The notes beneath the pieces were generated by a model. It saw only the letters and a program-made list of their open reading frames with translations. It searched no databases and was not told the DNA's origin. Both the position numbers and the translations under genes were made by a program. Positions 1 to 7,175 of a stretch of DNA of 16,249 nucleotides are shown in pieces. Numbering within the stretch: the stretch's first letter is position 1; each line of letters starts with the position of its first letter. Source of the stretch: Devosia sp. Lineage in GTDB: Bacteria > Pseudomonadota > Alphaproteobacteria > Rhizobiales > Devosiaceae. Location: assembly GCA_011322005.1 (NCBI GenBank), contig DROE01000319.1:1-16249 (forward strand). The letters are read 5' to 3'.

Positions 1-569
1 AAACTGTCATCCACCTCGATCCGGCTCATGTCCTCCCGCTCTGAGTACCAGATCTCGCGCAACACGCCTGTGCCCACCTTTTCGTCCCACATCCAGCGTG
101 TCATCAGCGGATAATGGTCGGGCGCGCTGAAATGCAACAGCTCCGCCCCCAGATCGCGCACCCAGCGATGAGCCCTGTCATCGGGGAAGGTGTTGATAAA
201 AGCCGCCATACGCTCGTCGGTGGTCGACACATCCGACCAACCCGCCAGCAGTTTGGTGATTGCCCCGAGCAGGCGCCCCATATTGGCTCCATCAAGAGAA
301 GCACTCATGCGCCGTCGCCCCGGCGTGACAAAAACAGCAAGATCGTGAAACTCGGATTCACTCATTTGCTCGACTTTTCCCTTTGCAAGAATTTCCTGAA
401 AAAGGGATGATTTGAGCACCAGCGCGCTGACATACCGCTCGATACCGCCCGTGGGCTCTGCACGTTCTTCCAGGTGCTCAAGAGCGCGCCGAAGCCGTGG
501 ACCCGAGAGATGCAGAACCGCCGGGCGCACACTCGTGTTGTCAGCCTGTCGATGCAAGAATCCCAGCAC
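1..569 (-). CDS. Conserved 'hyp' protein of the sHdr operon (partial, C-terminus outside window)
   Basis: A continuous minus-strand frame runs from a GTG at 567-569 to the left edge, giving 189 codons and no stop. It begins roughly VLGFLHRQADNT and passes through an internal Met at codon 69 (MSESEFHDLAV, ATG at 363-365). The GTG overlaps the shdrA stop by one base (TAGTG), which suggests coupled translation; an AGAGG lies about ten bases upstream of the GTG. The internal ATG at 365 would leave 203 bases of clean coding-like frame unexplained, so the GTG is preferred. I see no cofactor-binding Cys motif or membrane segment; the visible part is rich in charged residues and Trp. Known type I sHdr clusters carry an uncharacterised 'hyp' gene between shdrA and shdrC2, and this gene sits exactly there. 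Its function is unknown; a structural or assembly role in the complex is only a guess. Confidence 0.82.
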   Translation of the reverse strand, partial: MLGFLHRQADNTSVRPAVLHLSGPRLRRALEHLEERAEPTGGIERYVSALVLKSSLFQEILAKGKVEQMSESEFHDLAVFVTPGRRRMSASLDGANMGRLLGAITKLLAGWSDVSTTDERMAAFINTFPDDRAHRWVRDLGAELLHFSAPDHYPLMTRWMWDEKVGTGVLREIWYSEREDMSRIEVDDS

Positions 570-1621
570 TATTCAGCGGCCTCTTTATTTGTGGAGGAAA
601 CAAGGGAGAGCGCCGCCATTGCCGCCGATTGGCCCTGAGCAATGGAATCATCAATGGTCTCGGGACCAGTCGCCGCCCCGGCGACGAACACCCCGGCCCG
701 CGATGTCTCCGACATGGCCGCATAGGTTGAGGCCTTCCGGATATGACCGTATTTTTCAAGGTCAACGCCAAACACCGCCGAAAGGGTCATATTGTCCACA
801 TTGGGGTCCATGCCCACCGCATGCACCACCATGTCAAAGGGGATCATGATCGGCCGCTTGACCAGCGTGTCCTCGCCCTTGACAATCAGGCGCTTGCCGT
901 CGGAGGCAACCTCGGCGATGCGCGCCTTGATATATTTGACCTTGTGCTCTTCCTGCGAAGCCCAGTAAAAGTCACCCTCGTAAAGTCCGAAAGTGCGGAT
1001 ATCCATATAGTAGATATAAACGTTGCAATTGGGCAGTTCCTCACGGATTTCCATGGCCAGATTGGCCGAGACGGTGCAACAGATTTTTGAGCACCATTCG
1101 CGCCCGATCTGGCGGTCACGCGAGCCTACACACAAAAGGATTGCCACCCGCTCCGGCTCACGACCGTCCGATGGGCACTTGATGCCCGAACCACTGGAAA
1201 GCATCTGCTCGACCTGGGTGGTGGTCACCACATCTTCATAGGTGCCAAAGCCCCATTCGGGTTTGTTCACACTGTCAAAATGGGTAAAGCCGGTGCAAAG
1301 AATCGCTGCTCCGGCTTCAATACTGGTCCCGTCCCTGAGTTTGGCGCTAAAAGCACCCGGATTGCCCTCAAACGTTTCCACGATTGTATTCATGTGAATT
1401 TTTATCAGCGGGTTTTCCTCGACACGGGTGACCATGCCCCCGATGGCATCTTTGGCCCATTCCCGCGAGGGCACCAGCCGTGCATAACCCGAAATAATCG
1501 GCGCGCCCCCGAGGCGGTCCTCTTTCTCCACCAGAACCACTTCCTGGCCTGCGCTGGCCAGGGCATGGGCGGCAGATAGTCCCGCAGGTCCGCTGCCAAC
1601 GATTAGAACCGGCTTGCTCAT
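569..1621 (-). CDS. shdrA: sHdrA, FAD- and Fe-S-binding subunit of the sulfur-oxidizing Hdr-like complex
   Basis: This 350-residue protein has the N-terminal dinucleotide-binding motif VGSGPAG (residues 8-14) followed by an acidic end of the second strand (VLVEKEDRLGG). The Hdr-type Cys cluster includes C164 (LLCVGSRD), C177 and C181-C182 (WCSKICC), as in HdrA proteins that bind one [4Fe-4S] cluster beside FAD. A second glycine-rich FAD/NAD segment, VFVAGAATGPETIDDSIAQG, lies near the C-terminus. The length fits the short sulfur-oxidizer sHdrA and not the much longer methanogen HdrA with added ferredoxin domains. It is the flavin subunit of the cytoplasmic sHdr complex, which oxidises protein-bound sulfane sulfur, probably towards sulfite. 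The ATG at 1619-1621 overlaps the shdrB1 stop (ATGA), so the two are translationally coupled. Confidence 0.92.
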   Translation of the reverse strand: MSKPVLIVGSGPAGLSAAHALASAGQEVVLVEKEDRLGGAPIISGYARLVPSREWAKDAIGGMVTRVEENPLIKIHMNTIVETFEGNPGAFSAKLRDGTSIEAGAAILCTGFTHFDSVNKPEWGFGTYEDVVTTTQVEQMLSSGSGIKCPSDGREPERVAILLCVGSRDRQIGREWCSKICCTVSANLAMEIREELPNCNVYIYYMDIRTFGLYEGDFYWASQEEHKVKYIKARIAEVASDGKRLIVKGEDTLVKRPIMIPFDMVVHAVGMDPNVDNMTLSAVFGVDLEKYGHIRKASTYAAMSETSRAGVFVAGAATGPETIDDSIAQGQSAAMAALSLVSSTNKEAAE

Positions 1622-2985
1622 TTTGCTGATGTTCCTTCCAGTTGGGCGGGGCGTTTATATCCCGGTCCCGACGTTATGGCGCGCTTGGGGTCGTAGAGAG
1701 TTTCGATTTTTCCCTTGGCAACCTCGCCCAGATAGCCCTCGAACTCGCTCTTGGCTTTCTCCCAGTCGATACCGATTTTTTCCAGCAGTGTCTCGAACGG
1801 GCTGGCATGCCAGTGTAATTGCGCCAGCTTGTAGGGATGCGCCCCCAGCGCCAGGGCCGCAAACTGGCAATCAGCCATGATCGGCAGCGCATAGACCTTG
1901 TCCACGGCTTTTCCAATCCACTGATTTTTATCCAAAGTGGTGATACACCCGGTATCGTGGCCCACCATTATGTCAGCCCTGGCTTCTTCAACGGCGACCT
2001 TGACTTTTCGGTCGATAGCGAATGAGCGGGTGAACTCGCGCTCCCCGATAATGTGGCGGAACCCGAAGCCACAACAATCATACCAGGTGGAATAGTCAAT
2101 CACCTCAGTACCCAGCGTTTCCAGCAGCCCAGTGGTCACCGCGACCCGGTTGCCGTCGAGCACGTCATTGTCGTAAATCACATCCTCGGGCACCATCTTG
2201 TAGACATGACAGGCCGGATGCACCGTGGCTCTGACGTTTGAAACGTCTATCACCTGATGCTCCTTGAGGCGGTGGCGCACCACATGCAGCCATTCCGAAT
2301 AGTGCACGATTTCTTCGGGGATCAACAGCTTGCCATCTACCAGCCGCCCCAGCTTGCCCAGAATTTCCTTCACCTGCGCCCGGAGTTCGGCCGAGTGCAT
2401 CAGGAAAATGCGCATTTCCTTGTAATTGCCAAACGACGTGCCGCAATGCACCAGCGGATAATAGGTACCCTCGGGCAGCCCTTCGGCCTTTGCCGACATA
2501 TAGGCCTGATGAAAATTCCTCAGAAACACCGCGGCCAGAGAAACCACATTGCCAATACCCGAGCCGTGATAGTTCCACGCCGTGCACGAGGTCTGGTCGG
2601 TTTCGTCCAGATATTTGGTGCCCAGCTTGTTTTGCAGCCACAGAACCGAAGAGGGATAGCCCGGAATATTGCCGCACTGGCCACAGGATTTATGATGCCA
2701 GAAATTGTTGGTGGGGATTTTTTTGTCCCAGCCGTAAAGGGTTTTGGCCATCACCGGATCATTGTGATCCCCCACCCGATGAACAACAATCTCGCCCTCT
2801 TTTTCCAGTTGCCACATGATGTCGCGCACATCTTCCTTACGCTTGCCCGTAAGCAGGGCGCGGCGGTCGATTTTTGCCTCCACCCAGTCCGTGGCCCGGC
2901 GGGCATCGGCATCGCTGAGTTTTGTCGCTTTCCACTCGGCCCCAAAACCCTCATACCCGGCACCTGAATTTTCTTTTTCAGCCAT
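1618..2985 (-). CDS. shdrB1: sHdrB1, CCG-domain subunit of the sHdr complex
   Basis: This 455-residue HdrB-like protein should carry the cluster(s) at the sulfur-chemistry site. Its cysteines fall in two groups. The N-terminal half has C101 and C104 (SCGQCGNIPGYP), C134 (TSCTAWNYHGSG) and C181 (VHCGTS). The C-terminal half has C259 (HPACHVYK), C304-C305 (WYDCCGFGF) and C347 (TGCITTLD). The second group resembles a CCG domain (C...CC...CxxC) of the type that binds non-cubane [4Fe-4S] clusters in HdrB, but the last element is C-I-T-T, so its final Cys is missing. The first ~90 residues precede the first Cys and look like an sHdrB1-specific extension. The start ATG at 2983-2985 has a good AGGAG about six bases upstream. 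It lies 64 bases after shdrC1 and overlaps shdrA by four bases. Confidence 0.9.
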   Translation of the reverse strand: MAEKENSGAGYEGFGAEWKATKLSDADARRATDWVEAKIDRRALLTGKRKEDVRDIMWQLEKEGEIVVHRVGDHNDPVMAKTLYGWDKKIPTNNFWHHKSCGQCGNIPGYPSSVLWLQNKLGTKYLDETDQTSCTAWNYHGSGIGNVVSLAAVFLRNFHQAYMSAKAEGLPEGTYYPLVHCGTSFGNYKEMRIFLMHSAELRAQVKEILGKLGRLVDGKLLIPEEIVHYSEWLHVVRHRLKEHQVIDVSNVRATVHPACHVYKMVPEDVIYDNDVLDGNRVAVTTGLLETLGTEVIDYSTWYDCCGFGFRHIIGEREFTRSFAIDRKVKVAVEEARADIMVGHDTGCITTLDKNQWIGKAVDKVYALPIMADCQFAALALGAHPYKLAQLHWHASPFETLLEKIGIDWEKAKSEFEGYLGEVAKGKIETLYDPKRAITSGPGYKRPAQLEGTSAK

Positions 2986-3049
2986 GGAAGTCTCCTGTTT
3001 TCTTTTGACGGTGGCCTGCGCCTGAATTGGTTACGGGCGGGCAAAAAGC

Positions 3050-3787
3050 CTATTCGTCGTCTTCGTCTTCCTGCTCTTCGAGCCAGTCTTCATATTCTTC
3101 GCGTTTTTCGTCCATCACATCGAGCACCACATCAAACAGGTTTTCATCGACACTTTCGAGCTGATCCAGAACCCCGGTGGCCTCCCAGATGGAAAAAAGT
3201 TCAACCGATGTTTTCAGGTTCACCACCCAGGCGGTATCCAGGGTGTGCATGGTGGGCATGGGGATGGCTTTGCGCAAAATTGCCAGTGGCGCCTCAACCT
3301 TGGAAACATCGGGCCCCCAGTCGGGAAACGCCTCTCTGGTGATCATGTTGGGCGCAAGCTGATTGCCGGTGGAGATGACCTTGAGCAGTACGCGCGAGAA
3401 TGGCCTGAGCACCGCCTTGACCGATTCCATCTCGTGCTTGATGGCCACCTCGCGCATGATCATCACCAACCCGCCAGGCGAATTTTCGAAGGGACACCGC
3501 GCCGCACAGGTATAGCATTGCGCACATGACCAGATTTTCTCCTGCATGGCATCATATATGCCTTCAAGATTTTCGGTCCATAACAGCTGGACGATCTCGC
3601 GGGGGGAATAGTCGTAATAGCTGGCCGAGGGACAGGTCGCGGTGCAGATGCCGCAATTCAGGCAGCCATGCAACTCGTGATCATAGAGCATATGCCCCTT
3701 GATATCATCAAAGATGGCTTCGAGTTTCTCGTAAGGAACAACTGGCTCGTCTGAAAGCGGATCGCTGATTAAACTGTGCTCGCTCAT
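3050..3787 (-). CDS. shdrC1: sHdrC1, dicluster ferredoxin-like subunit of the sHdr complex
   Basis: This 245-residue protein has two classical [4Fe-4S] motifs: C42-x2-C45-x2-C48-x3-C52-P (GCLNCGICTATCP) and C88-x2-C91-x2-C94-x3-C98-P (SCAQCYTCAARCP). That is the HdrC layout, and the protein should pass electrons between the HdrB-type catalytic subunit and the flavin subunit. After about residue 100 there is a mostly helical region, and the protein ends in a strongly acidic tail (about residues 226-245) in which most residues are Glu or Asp. No signal peptide or membrane span is visible, in keeping with a cytoplasmic complex. It lies 34 bases downstream of dsrE3C and directly upstream of shdrB1, the standard order. 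The start ATG at 3785-3787 has only a moderate GGGA-type ribosome binding site. Confidence 0.93.
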   Translation of the reverse strand: MSEHSLISDPLSDEPVVPYEKLEAIFDDIKGHMLYDHELHGCLNCGICTATCPSASYYDYSPREIVQLLWTENLEGIYDAMQEKIWSCAQCYTCAARCPFENSPGGLVMIMREVAIKHEMESVKAVLRPFSRVLLKVISTGNQLAPNMITREAFPDWGPDVSKVEAPLAILRKAIPMPTMHTLDTAWVVNLKTSVELFSIWEATGVLDQLESVDENLFDVVLDVMDEKREEYEDWLEEQEDEDDE

Positions 3788-3821
3788 GGTGAAATTCCCT
3801 TGCAGCTCTGAAGCGCCAACC

Positions 3822-4202
3822 TCAGTAGGTCATCACCCGAACGTCATCATCTTCCATGACGTCCTCGATTACCTTGGCACCACCCACAATACCTTCGCAC
3901 TCGGGGATCAGGTCATCCTCGCTCATATCAAATAAAGCCAGATTGGGGGAACAGCAATAAAATTTCGCGCCTGCCTCATGGGCGTCCTTGATGAAGTCAT
4001 AAACGGTTTTTGGCGAGCCTTCCTTGACCACAAGACCCTCGGCAAAACCCTTCTTCATCAACTGCCCCGCTGTTGCGGTGCACACCACCTCGACTTCATA
4101 ATCCATTGCCGCAGCAACCGTTGCCTGAAAGAACGGGGCGCCAAGCTCTTCGCCATTGCGCGGGTCAGTGTTGACCATGATGATTATCAGTTTGCTGGCC
4201 AT
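3822..4202 (-). CDS. dsrE3C: DsrE family sulfurtransferase (DsrE3C type)
   Basis: This 126-residue DsrE-fold protein contains adjacent cysteines C83-C84 in the segment KFYCCSPN, plus C41 and C102. To my knowledge, the sHdr-linked DsrE3C proteins of Hyphomicrobium carry their functional cysteines at the same place. Family knowledge makes it a cytoplasmic carrier that takes persulfide sulfur and exchanges it with TusA to feed the sHdr complex. No tusA is visible in the window, so the partner must lie elsewhere. The ATG at 4200-4202 (MASKLIIIMVNTD) is chosen over an in-frame upstream start at 4244 because GGGAGAGG lies just before it and family members begin with this strand. It is the first gene of the dsrE3C-shdrC1-B1-A-hyp run. 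Confidence 0.88.
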   Translation of the reverse strand: MASKLIIIMVNTDPRNGEELGAPFFQATVAAAMDYEVEVVCTATAGQLMKKGFAEGLVVKEGSPKTVYDFIKDAHEAGAKFYCCSPNLALFDMSEDDLIPECEGIVGGAKVIEDVMEDDDVRVMTY

Positions 4203-4287
4203 CAGCCTCTCCCTTGTAGCAAATCCTCTCGCACGACCGGGCATCGAACAGCCCCTCCCTTGCCGCGCACCGCGAGGTGATCAGGGA

Positions 4288-4316
4288 ACGATACATGAAG
4301 AAAACGGAATGTGCAA
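4288..4316 (-). promoter_or_regulatory. Candidate sigma-70-type promoter for the dsrE3C-shdr operon
   Basis: Read on the minus strand, TTGCAC (4311-4316) and TATCGT (4288-4293) are separated by exactly 17 bases. The match to the consensus hexamers is moderate, 3 of 6 and 4 of 6. It lies in the 215-base gap upstream of dsrE3C and would give a leader of about 80 bases. The position is sensible, but the assignment comes from visual matching only. Confidence 0.35.
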
Positions 4317-4329
4317 TCGGTGAAACCGA
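4317..4329. promoter_or_regulatory. Possible operator palindrome next to the sHdr promoter
   Basis: TCGGT-GAA-ACCGA is a perfect 5-bp inverted repeat with a 3-base centre, abutting the candidate -35 hexamer of the dsrE3C-shdr operon. Many sHdr clusters are controlled by ArsR-type repressors (sHdrR), which bind short dyads near promoters. Linking this dyad to such a regulator is inference, because no regulator gene is visible in the window. Confidence 0.25.
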
Positions 4330-4417
4330 CAAGATTCAAACAGGGAATTTGGCTCATCGGGAAACGCACCGCACATCGTTGCGTTGGCACCCTTCGCCAG
4401 CCCGACGCGGGGTCCGT

Positions 4418-5107
4418 TCACAATAGTCTTGTGTGCCTGGAAATGCCCACCATGATCGCACTCAGAACCTCGGCGATTTCACCCTGGACTCCCCGAAGAG
4501 CTTCAAGCCCCTCAGCGGTATTGTGCGGTGTTTCAGCAAACTCCATGATCAAATCCTCCGCCATTCCCGACTTCATTCCCGGATGACCGATGAAGCCCAG
4601 CGAGTTGTCATTCAGTGAAAATACCAGGGGCTCTCCCGCGTCGTTTTGCGCCAGCACCAACGCCCCCTCAGGCAATACCGGCCGGTCGCGCAGATAAGAA
4701 ACCACGGGGAACCGGTCCGGCAGATGTCCGCCCAACGCATGGGCATGAACTGTTTGTGCGGTTTCCACTACGAAACGCAACGGTGATTCCTCTGCCCCGC
4801 CTCCGGCAGCAATTGCAAGCACCAGCGCACCCATGCCGATACCAATGACAGGCAGGTCTGCATCAAGAAACGACTTTGTCAGGCGCAACTCGGGCATCAG
4901 GCTTGGAAGCAGGAAACCGCTGACAACTCCATAGGGTCCTCCACCTAGAACGATCAGCCCGTCAAAGTCCCCGCGCTCTGTGGGAACCGTCCCCCCGGCG
5001 GTAAACGGCCGGTGGTAACTGAAGCGGATATTGCGCCCCTCCAGATGATCTTCCATCAGCCCCAGGAATTCGGTTTCGGTATGCTGGAGCACGCAAATAT
5101 TTTTCAT
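4418..5107 (-). CDS. Class I glutamine amidotransferase-like protein lacking the catalytic Cys
   Basis: This 229-residue protein has the flavodoxin-like strand pattern of the class I glutamine amidotransferase domain: DFDGLIVLGGGPYG near residue 50, then LPVIGIGMGALVLA near residue 90, then GFIGHPGMKSGM near residue 175. In active members the second motif is GICxG; here the nucleophile position is Gly91 (GIGMG). The usual His-Pro-Glu reads H175-P176-G177, so the Glu is also missing. A glutaminase reaction therefore looks impossible, and a binding or scaffolding role, or different chemistry, is more likely. It sits 39 bases after the lipoate ligase and in the same direction. Amidotransferase-like genes (called lipX, as I recall) occur with lipoate-assembly genes in sHdr clusters, so a role in lipoylation of the carrier is plausible but unproven. 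Confidence 0.8.
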   Translation of the reverse strand: MKNICVLQHTETEFLGLMEDHLEGRNIRFSYHRPFTAGGTVPTERGDFDGLIVLGGGPYGVVSGFLLPSLMPELRLTKSFLDADLPVIGIGMGALVLAIAAGGGAEESPLRFVVETAQTVHAHALGGHLPDRFPVVSYLRDRPVLPEGALVLAQNDAGEPLVFSLNDNSLGFIGHPGMKSGMAEDLIMEFAETPHNTAEGLEALRGVQGEIAEVLSAIMVGISRHTRLL

Positions 5108-5124
5108 GTTTTCAACTCGCGGTT

Positions 5125-5137
5125 GGGGCCTGGCCCC
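5125..5137. repeat. Short GC palindrome between the lipoate ligase and amidotransferase-like genes
   Basis: GGGGCC-T-GGCCCC on the plus strand is a perfect 6-bp inverted repeat around one base, in the 39-base gap between the two genes. In RNA it could form a tight GGGG/CCCC stem with a five-base loop just ahead of the downstream ribosome binding site. No T-run follows on either strand, so it is not a terminator. It may be chance in GC-rich DNA. Confidence 0.3.
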
Positions 5138-5146
5138 TTCAAAGGT

Positions 5147-6223
5147 CTAGGCGGATGTCTCCGCTGCGCCCATGATTGCGGTTGCCATGTCCGATCCCGC
5201 CACTCCAGGCATCTCGATACCAAGCTCGGCCATGCCCTTGTCAGCAGCGGCACTGAGCGCTTCCTGCGTCAGTGCCGTTCCCGACAGGTACGCCGCCAGC
5301 CGGTCGACCCCTTCTGGGGGAAGGCAGGTGAAGTCCCCCGAGATCAGCAGGTCGGCAACTTTGTTGTCGCGACCAAGCAGATGCACCCGGATCAGCCCCC
5401 CGGGAGCCTTGTGCATGGCCTCTGTCAAATGGGTCCCCGATGAAATCTTGACCCCCATCTCAACAAATTTCCGCCCCTGGACAAACGTCCATTCCGGGTC
5501 AACCAGCGCCACCTCGGCGTCCGCGATGGCGGCCAACTCAGCCTCGCCGGGCTGATCCTGATAGGGCTCTACCTTGAGAAGGCGCGCGCACTGAGCCAGA
5601 AACTTCTCAACGATAAGTTCACGCGGCGGGATTTCCCCCAGCTCCTTGAGCATGGTGGTCATATAGTCATCCAGCGTGGTTCTGAGTTTGTCGCGAAACT
5701 TCTCATTGGGCACTTTGAGGCATTTGGCCATGGTTGCGGTATCAAAATCACGCATGAAACTGCCCGCCATCACTGTTGCATCGGCAATGCTTGCAGCCCC
5801 GGTCCCCCCGATCTTGCGCCCCTTCACATGAATGTCGTTGGCAGGCCGGAATTCAGCCTCAATGCCCAGGTCGTGATAGGTGGCCACCACCGGCTCGATA
5901 AACATCGGGTAAAGCTGTTCGGCCCGTTTTGGTGCCTTGTCCTTTGGATAGATGAAATGGGTGAAAATCTGGTTCTCATCCAGATAGACCGTCCCCCCGC
6001 CCACATGGCGCCGATAGACGGGCAGCTCGGAAGACTTACAGAAATCCTCATCAACTTCTTTGGCGATTTCCTGATGCATGCCCACACTCACATAGGGCGT
6101 AGCCGGGCTTGCCAGGGAAAGAACGGGGTCACTTTCAGCCGTGATGGATTCGGCAATTCCATGAAATATCGCCTGGCTGCGAAGCGCTGAAACCGTCCCA
6201 AAATCAAGTACCCTGAGCCGCAT
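5147..6223 (-). CDS. slpl(AB): sLpl(AB), two-domain lipoate-protein ligase of the sHdr system
   Basis: This 358-residue protein has an LplA-type catalytic domain. Visible motifs are RRHVGGGTVYLD (residues 71-82), the lipoate/AMP-binding glycine loop, and VKGRKIGGTGAAS (133-145) with the conserved lysine K137. A second domain from about residue 240 (EWTFVQGRKFVEMGVKI, then DLLISGDF) matches the LplB-like accessory domain that full ligases carry fused at the C-terminus. Family knowledge says these enzymes attach lipoate or octanoate to the lipoate-binding protein LbpA that works with sHdr. The ATG at 6221-6223 (MRLRVLDFG) is preferred over the in-frame ATG at 6325 because AGAGGA lies about six bases before it and homologues begin at this strand. 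LbpA itself is not in the window. Confidence 0.88.
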   Translation of the reverse strand: MRLRVLDFGTVSALRSQAIFHGIAESITAESDPVLSLASPATPYVSVGMHQEIAKEVDEDFCKSSELPVYRRHVGGGTVYLDENQIFTHFIYPKDKAPKRAEQLYPMFIEPVVATYHDLGIEAEFRPANDIHVKGRKIGGTGAASIADATVMAGSFMRDFDTATMAKCLKVPNEKFRDKLRTTLDDYMTTMLKELGEIPPRELIVEKFLAQCARLLKVEPYQDQPGEAELAAIADAEVALVDPEWTFVQGRKFVEMGVKISSGTHLTEAMHKAPGGLIRVHLLGRDNKVADLLISGDFTCLPPEGVDRLAAYLSGTALTQEALSAAADKGMAELGIEMPGVAGSDMATAIMGAAETSA

Positions 6224-6331
6224 TGCTTTTCCTCTCGCTCGTGAGTGTCGGCCATCTTGCCGGACGCCGTTTGCCACTTTTTCAGAAGGAAAGTCAAACT
6301 TCGAGCAACCTGACTGTACAGACATTCCTTC

Positions 6332-7126
6332 TCATTCGGCTTCGGGATCATCTTTCACCATCTCCTCACGATCCGACTGCGCCTGCCTGGCAGTGGGTGC
6401 GACACGCTCAAAGGCATCGCGACTGCTGCCCGCTTCAAAAAGCCTCTTCCTCTCCTTGGCCGTCGACATGAAGAAGGGATAGCGCCGGGCTACCCGGTCC
6501 CTTATGGAGGCAACCCTTGCTGCATAAAGGTGCATGGGGAACTCGATATCCTTGTAGTATCCCACTCCTGGAAGCCGTTTGGAGCCGAAAACCCGCACAT
6601 AGAAGGCCGCATGCTCGGTGCGCACCGAGGAAACACAATAATCGACCTTGAAATATTCCGAGGCCATGGCAACGATGCGCAGCGTGAGATAGGGTAGAGC
6701 CGGGTAGGCAAGGGTCGCTTCATGGTCAGCGGTAAACCGGCTGGGATCTATGTAGGTTACGCCTTTGTCCAGCATTCCGCCCAGAGTCTTCGGAAACACG
6801 GTGCGACTTGGCGAGGTGCGCTGGGTCGGCCTAACGTGATGAAACCGGATGGAACTGACCAATTCATCTTTGATATAGACCCCAAAACAATAAACGTTCG
6901 GCGCCAGATCATGCTCGTCAAAAACCACACTTTGTGCATTGGGTGCGATGAAGCCCTCGCGCAGATAGGCCTGATACCTGAGGCGATAGACCGGATCGAA
7001 CTGATCGGCAAACGGCACCCGTCGGTAGGTAACCTGTTCCAGCACGTCCAGAATCGACGCCGCAAACCGTGATGGCTGGTTTTTCTCAACCACAAATCTC
7101 ACCCCGCCCCGCTGGTTGTCCCGCAC
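6332..7126 (-). CDS. FeeM-like N-acyl amino acid synthase / acyltransferase
   Basis: The 264-residue protein shows the N-acyl amino acid synthase (FeeM) pattern, a GNAT-fold relative of LuxI autoinducer synthases. PVYRLRYQAYLREGFI (residues 45-60) is the R-x-R-Y signature region, followed by FDEHDLAPNVYCFGVYIKD (69-87) and SSIRFHH. The PEP-CTERM-associated acyltransferases share this fold and are the main alternative, but no exosortase gene is seen here. Such enzymes join a fatty acyl chain from acyl-ACP to an amino acid; the product here cannot be told. There is no ATG near the N-terminus. The longest start is GTG at 7126, but a GTG at 7091-7093 with GGGGTGAG just before it fits both a ribosome binding site and the inferred promoter better, and would give 253 residues. 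The last ~40 residues are polar and probably disordered. Confidence 0.75.
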   Translation of the reverse strand: MRDNQRGGVRFVVEKNQPSRFAASILDVLEQVTYRRVPFADQFDPVYRLRYQAYLREGFIAPNAQSVVFDEHDLAPNVYCFGVYIKDELVSSIRFHHVRPTQRTSPSRTVFPKTLGGMLDKGVTYIDPSRFTADHEATLAYPALPYLTLRIVAMASEYFKVDYCVSSVRTEHAAFYVRVFGSKRLPGVGYYKDIEFPMHLYAARVASIRDRVARRYPFFMSTAKERKRLFEAGSSRDAFERVAPTARQAQSDREEMVKDDPEAE

Positions 7127-7135
7127 TGCAGTGCC

Positions 7136-7175
7136 AGTTTAGAGCTTCGTCGAGAAGGGTTAAATGGTGTTTAAC
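7136..7175 (-). promoter_or_regulatory. CtrA-type box and candidate promoter for the feeM-like gene
   Basis: TTAA (7160-7163), seven bases, then TTAA (7171-7174) match the CtrA consensus TTAA-N7-TTAAC exactly, and do so on both strands because the site is a dyad (GGTTAAA-TGGTG-TTTAACC, 7158-7176). On the minus strand the second half, TTAACC, is followed after 16 bases by TAAACT (7136-7141), a 4 of 6 match to a -10 hexamer. CtrA-activated promoters often place the box over the -35 in this way. The box lies 34-49 bases upstream of the longest feeM-like start. The motif match is direct observation; binding is inference. Confidence 0.6.

Noticed and set aside
2257..2967. 236-codon plus-strand open frame opposite shdrB1
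   Set aside because: shdrB1 has conserved Cys motifs across this region; the antisense frame has none.
4202..4390. Minus-strand 62-codon frame in the gap before dsrE3C
   Set aside because: It spans the candidate promoter and palindrome, has no ribosome binding site that I can see and no coding signature.
6312..6319. CTGTACAG palindrome between the feeM-like and slpl(AB) genes
   Set aside because: It is eight bases long, does not extend, and is near the chance level.
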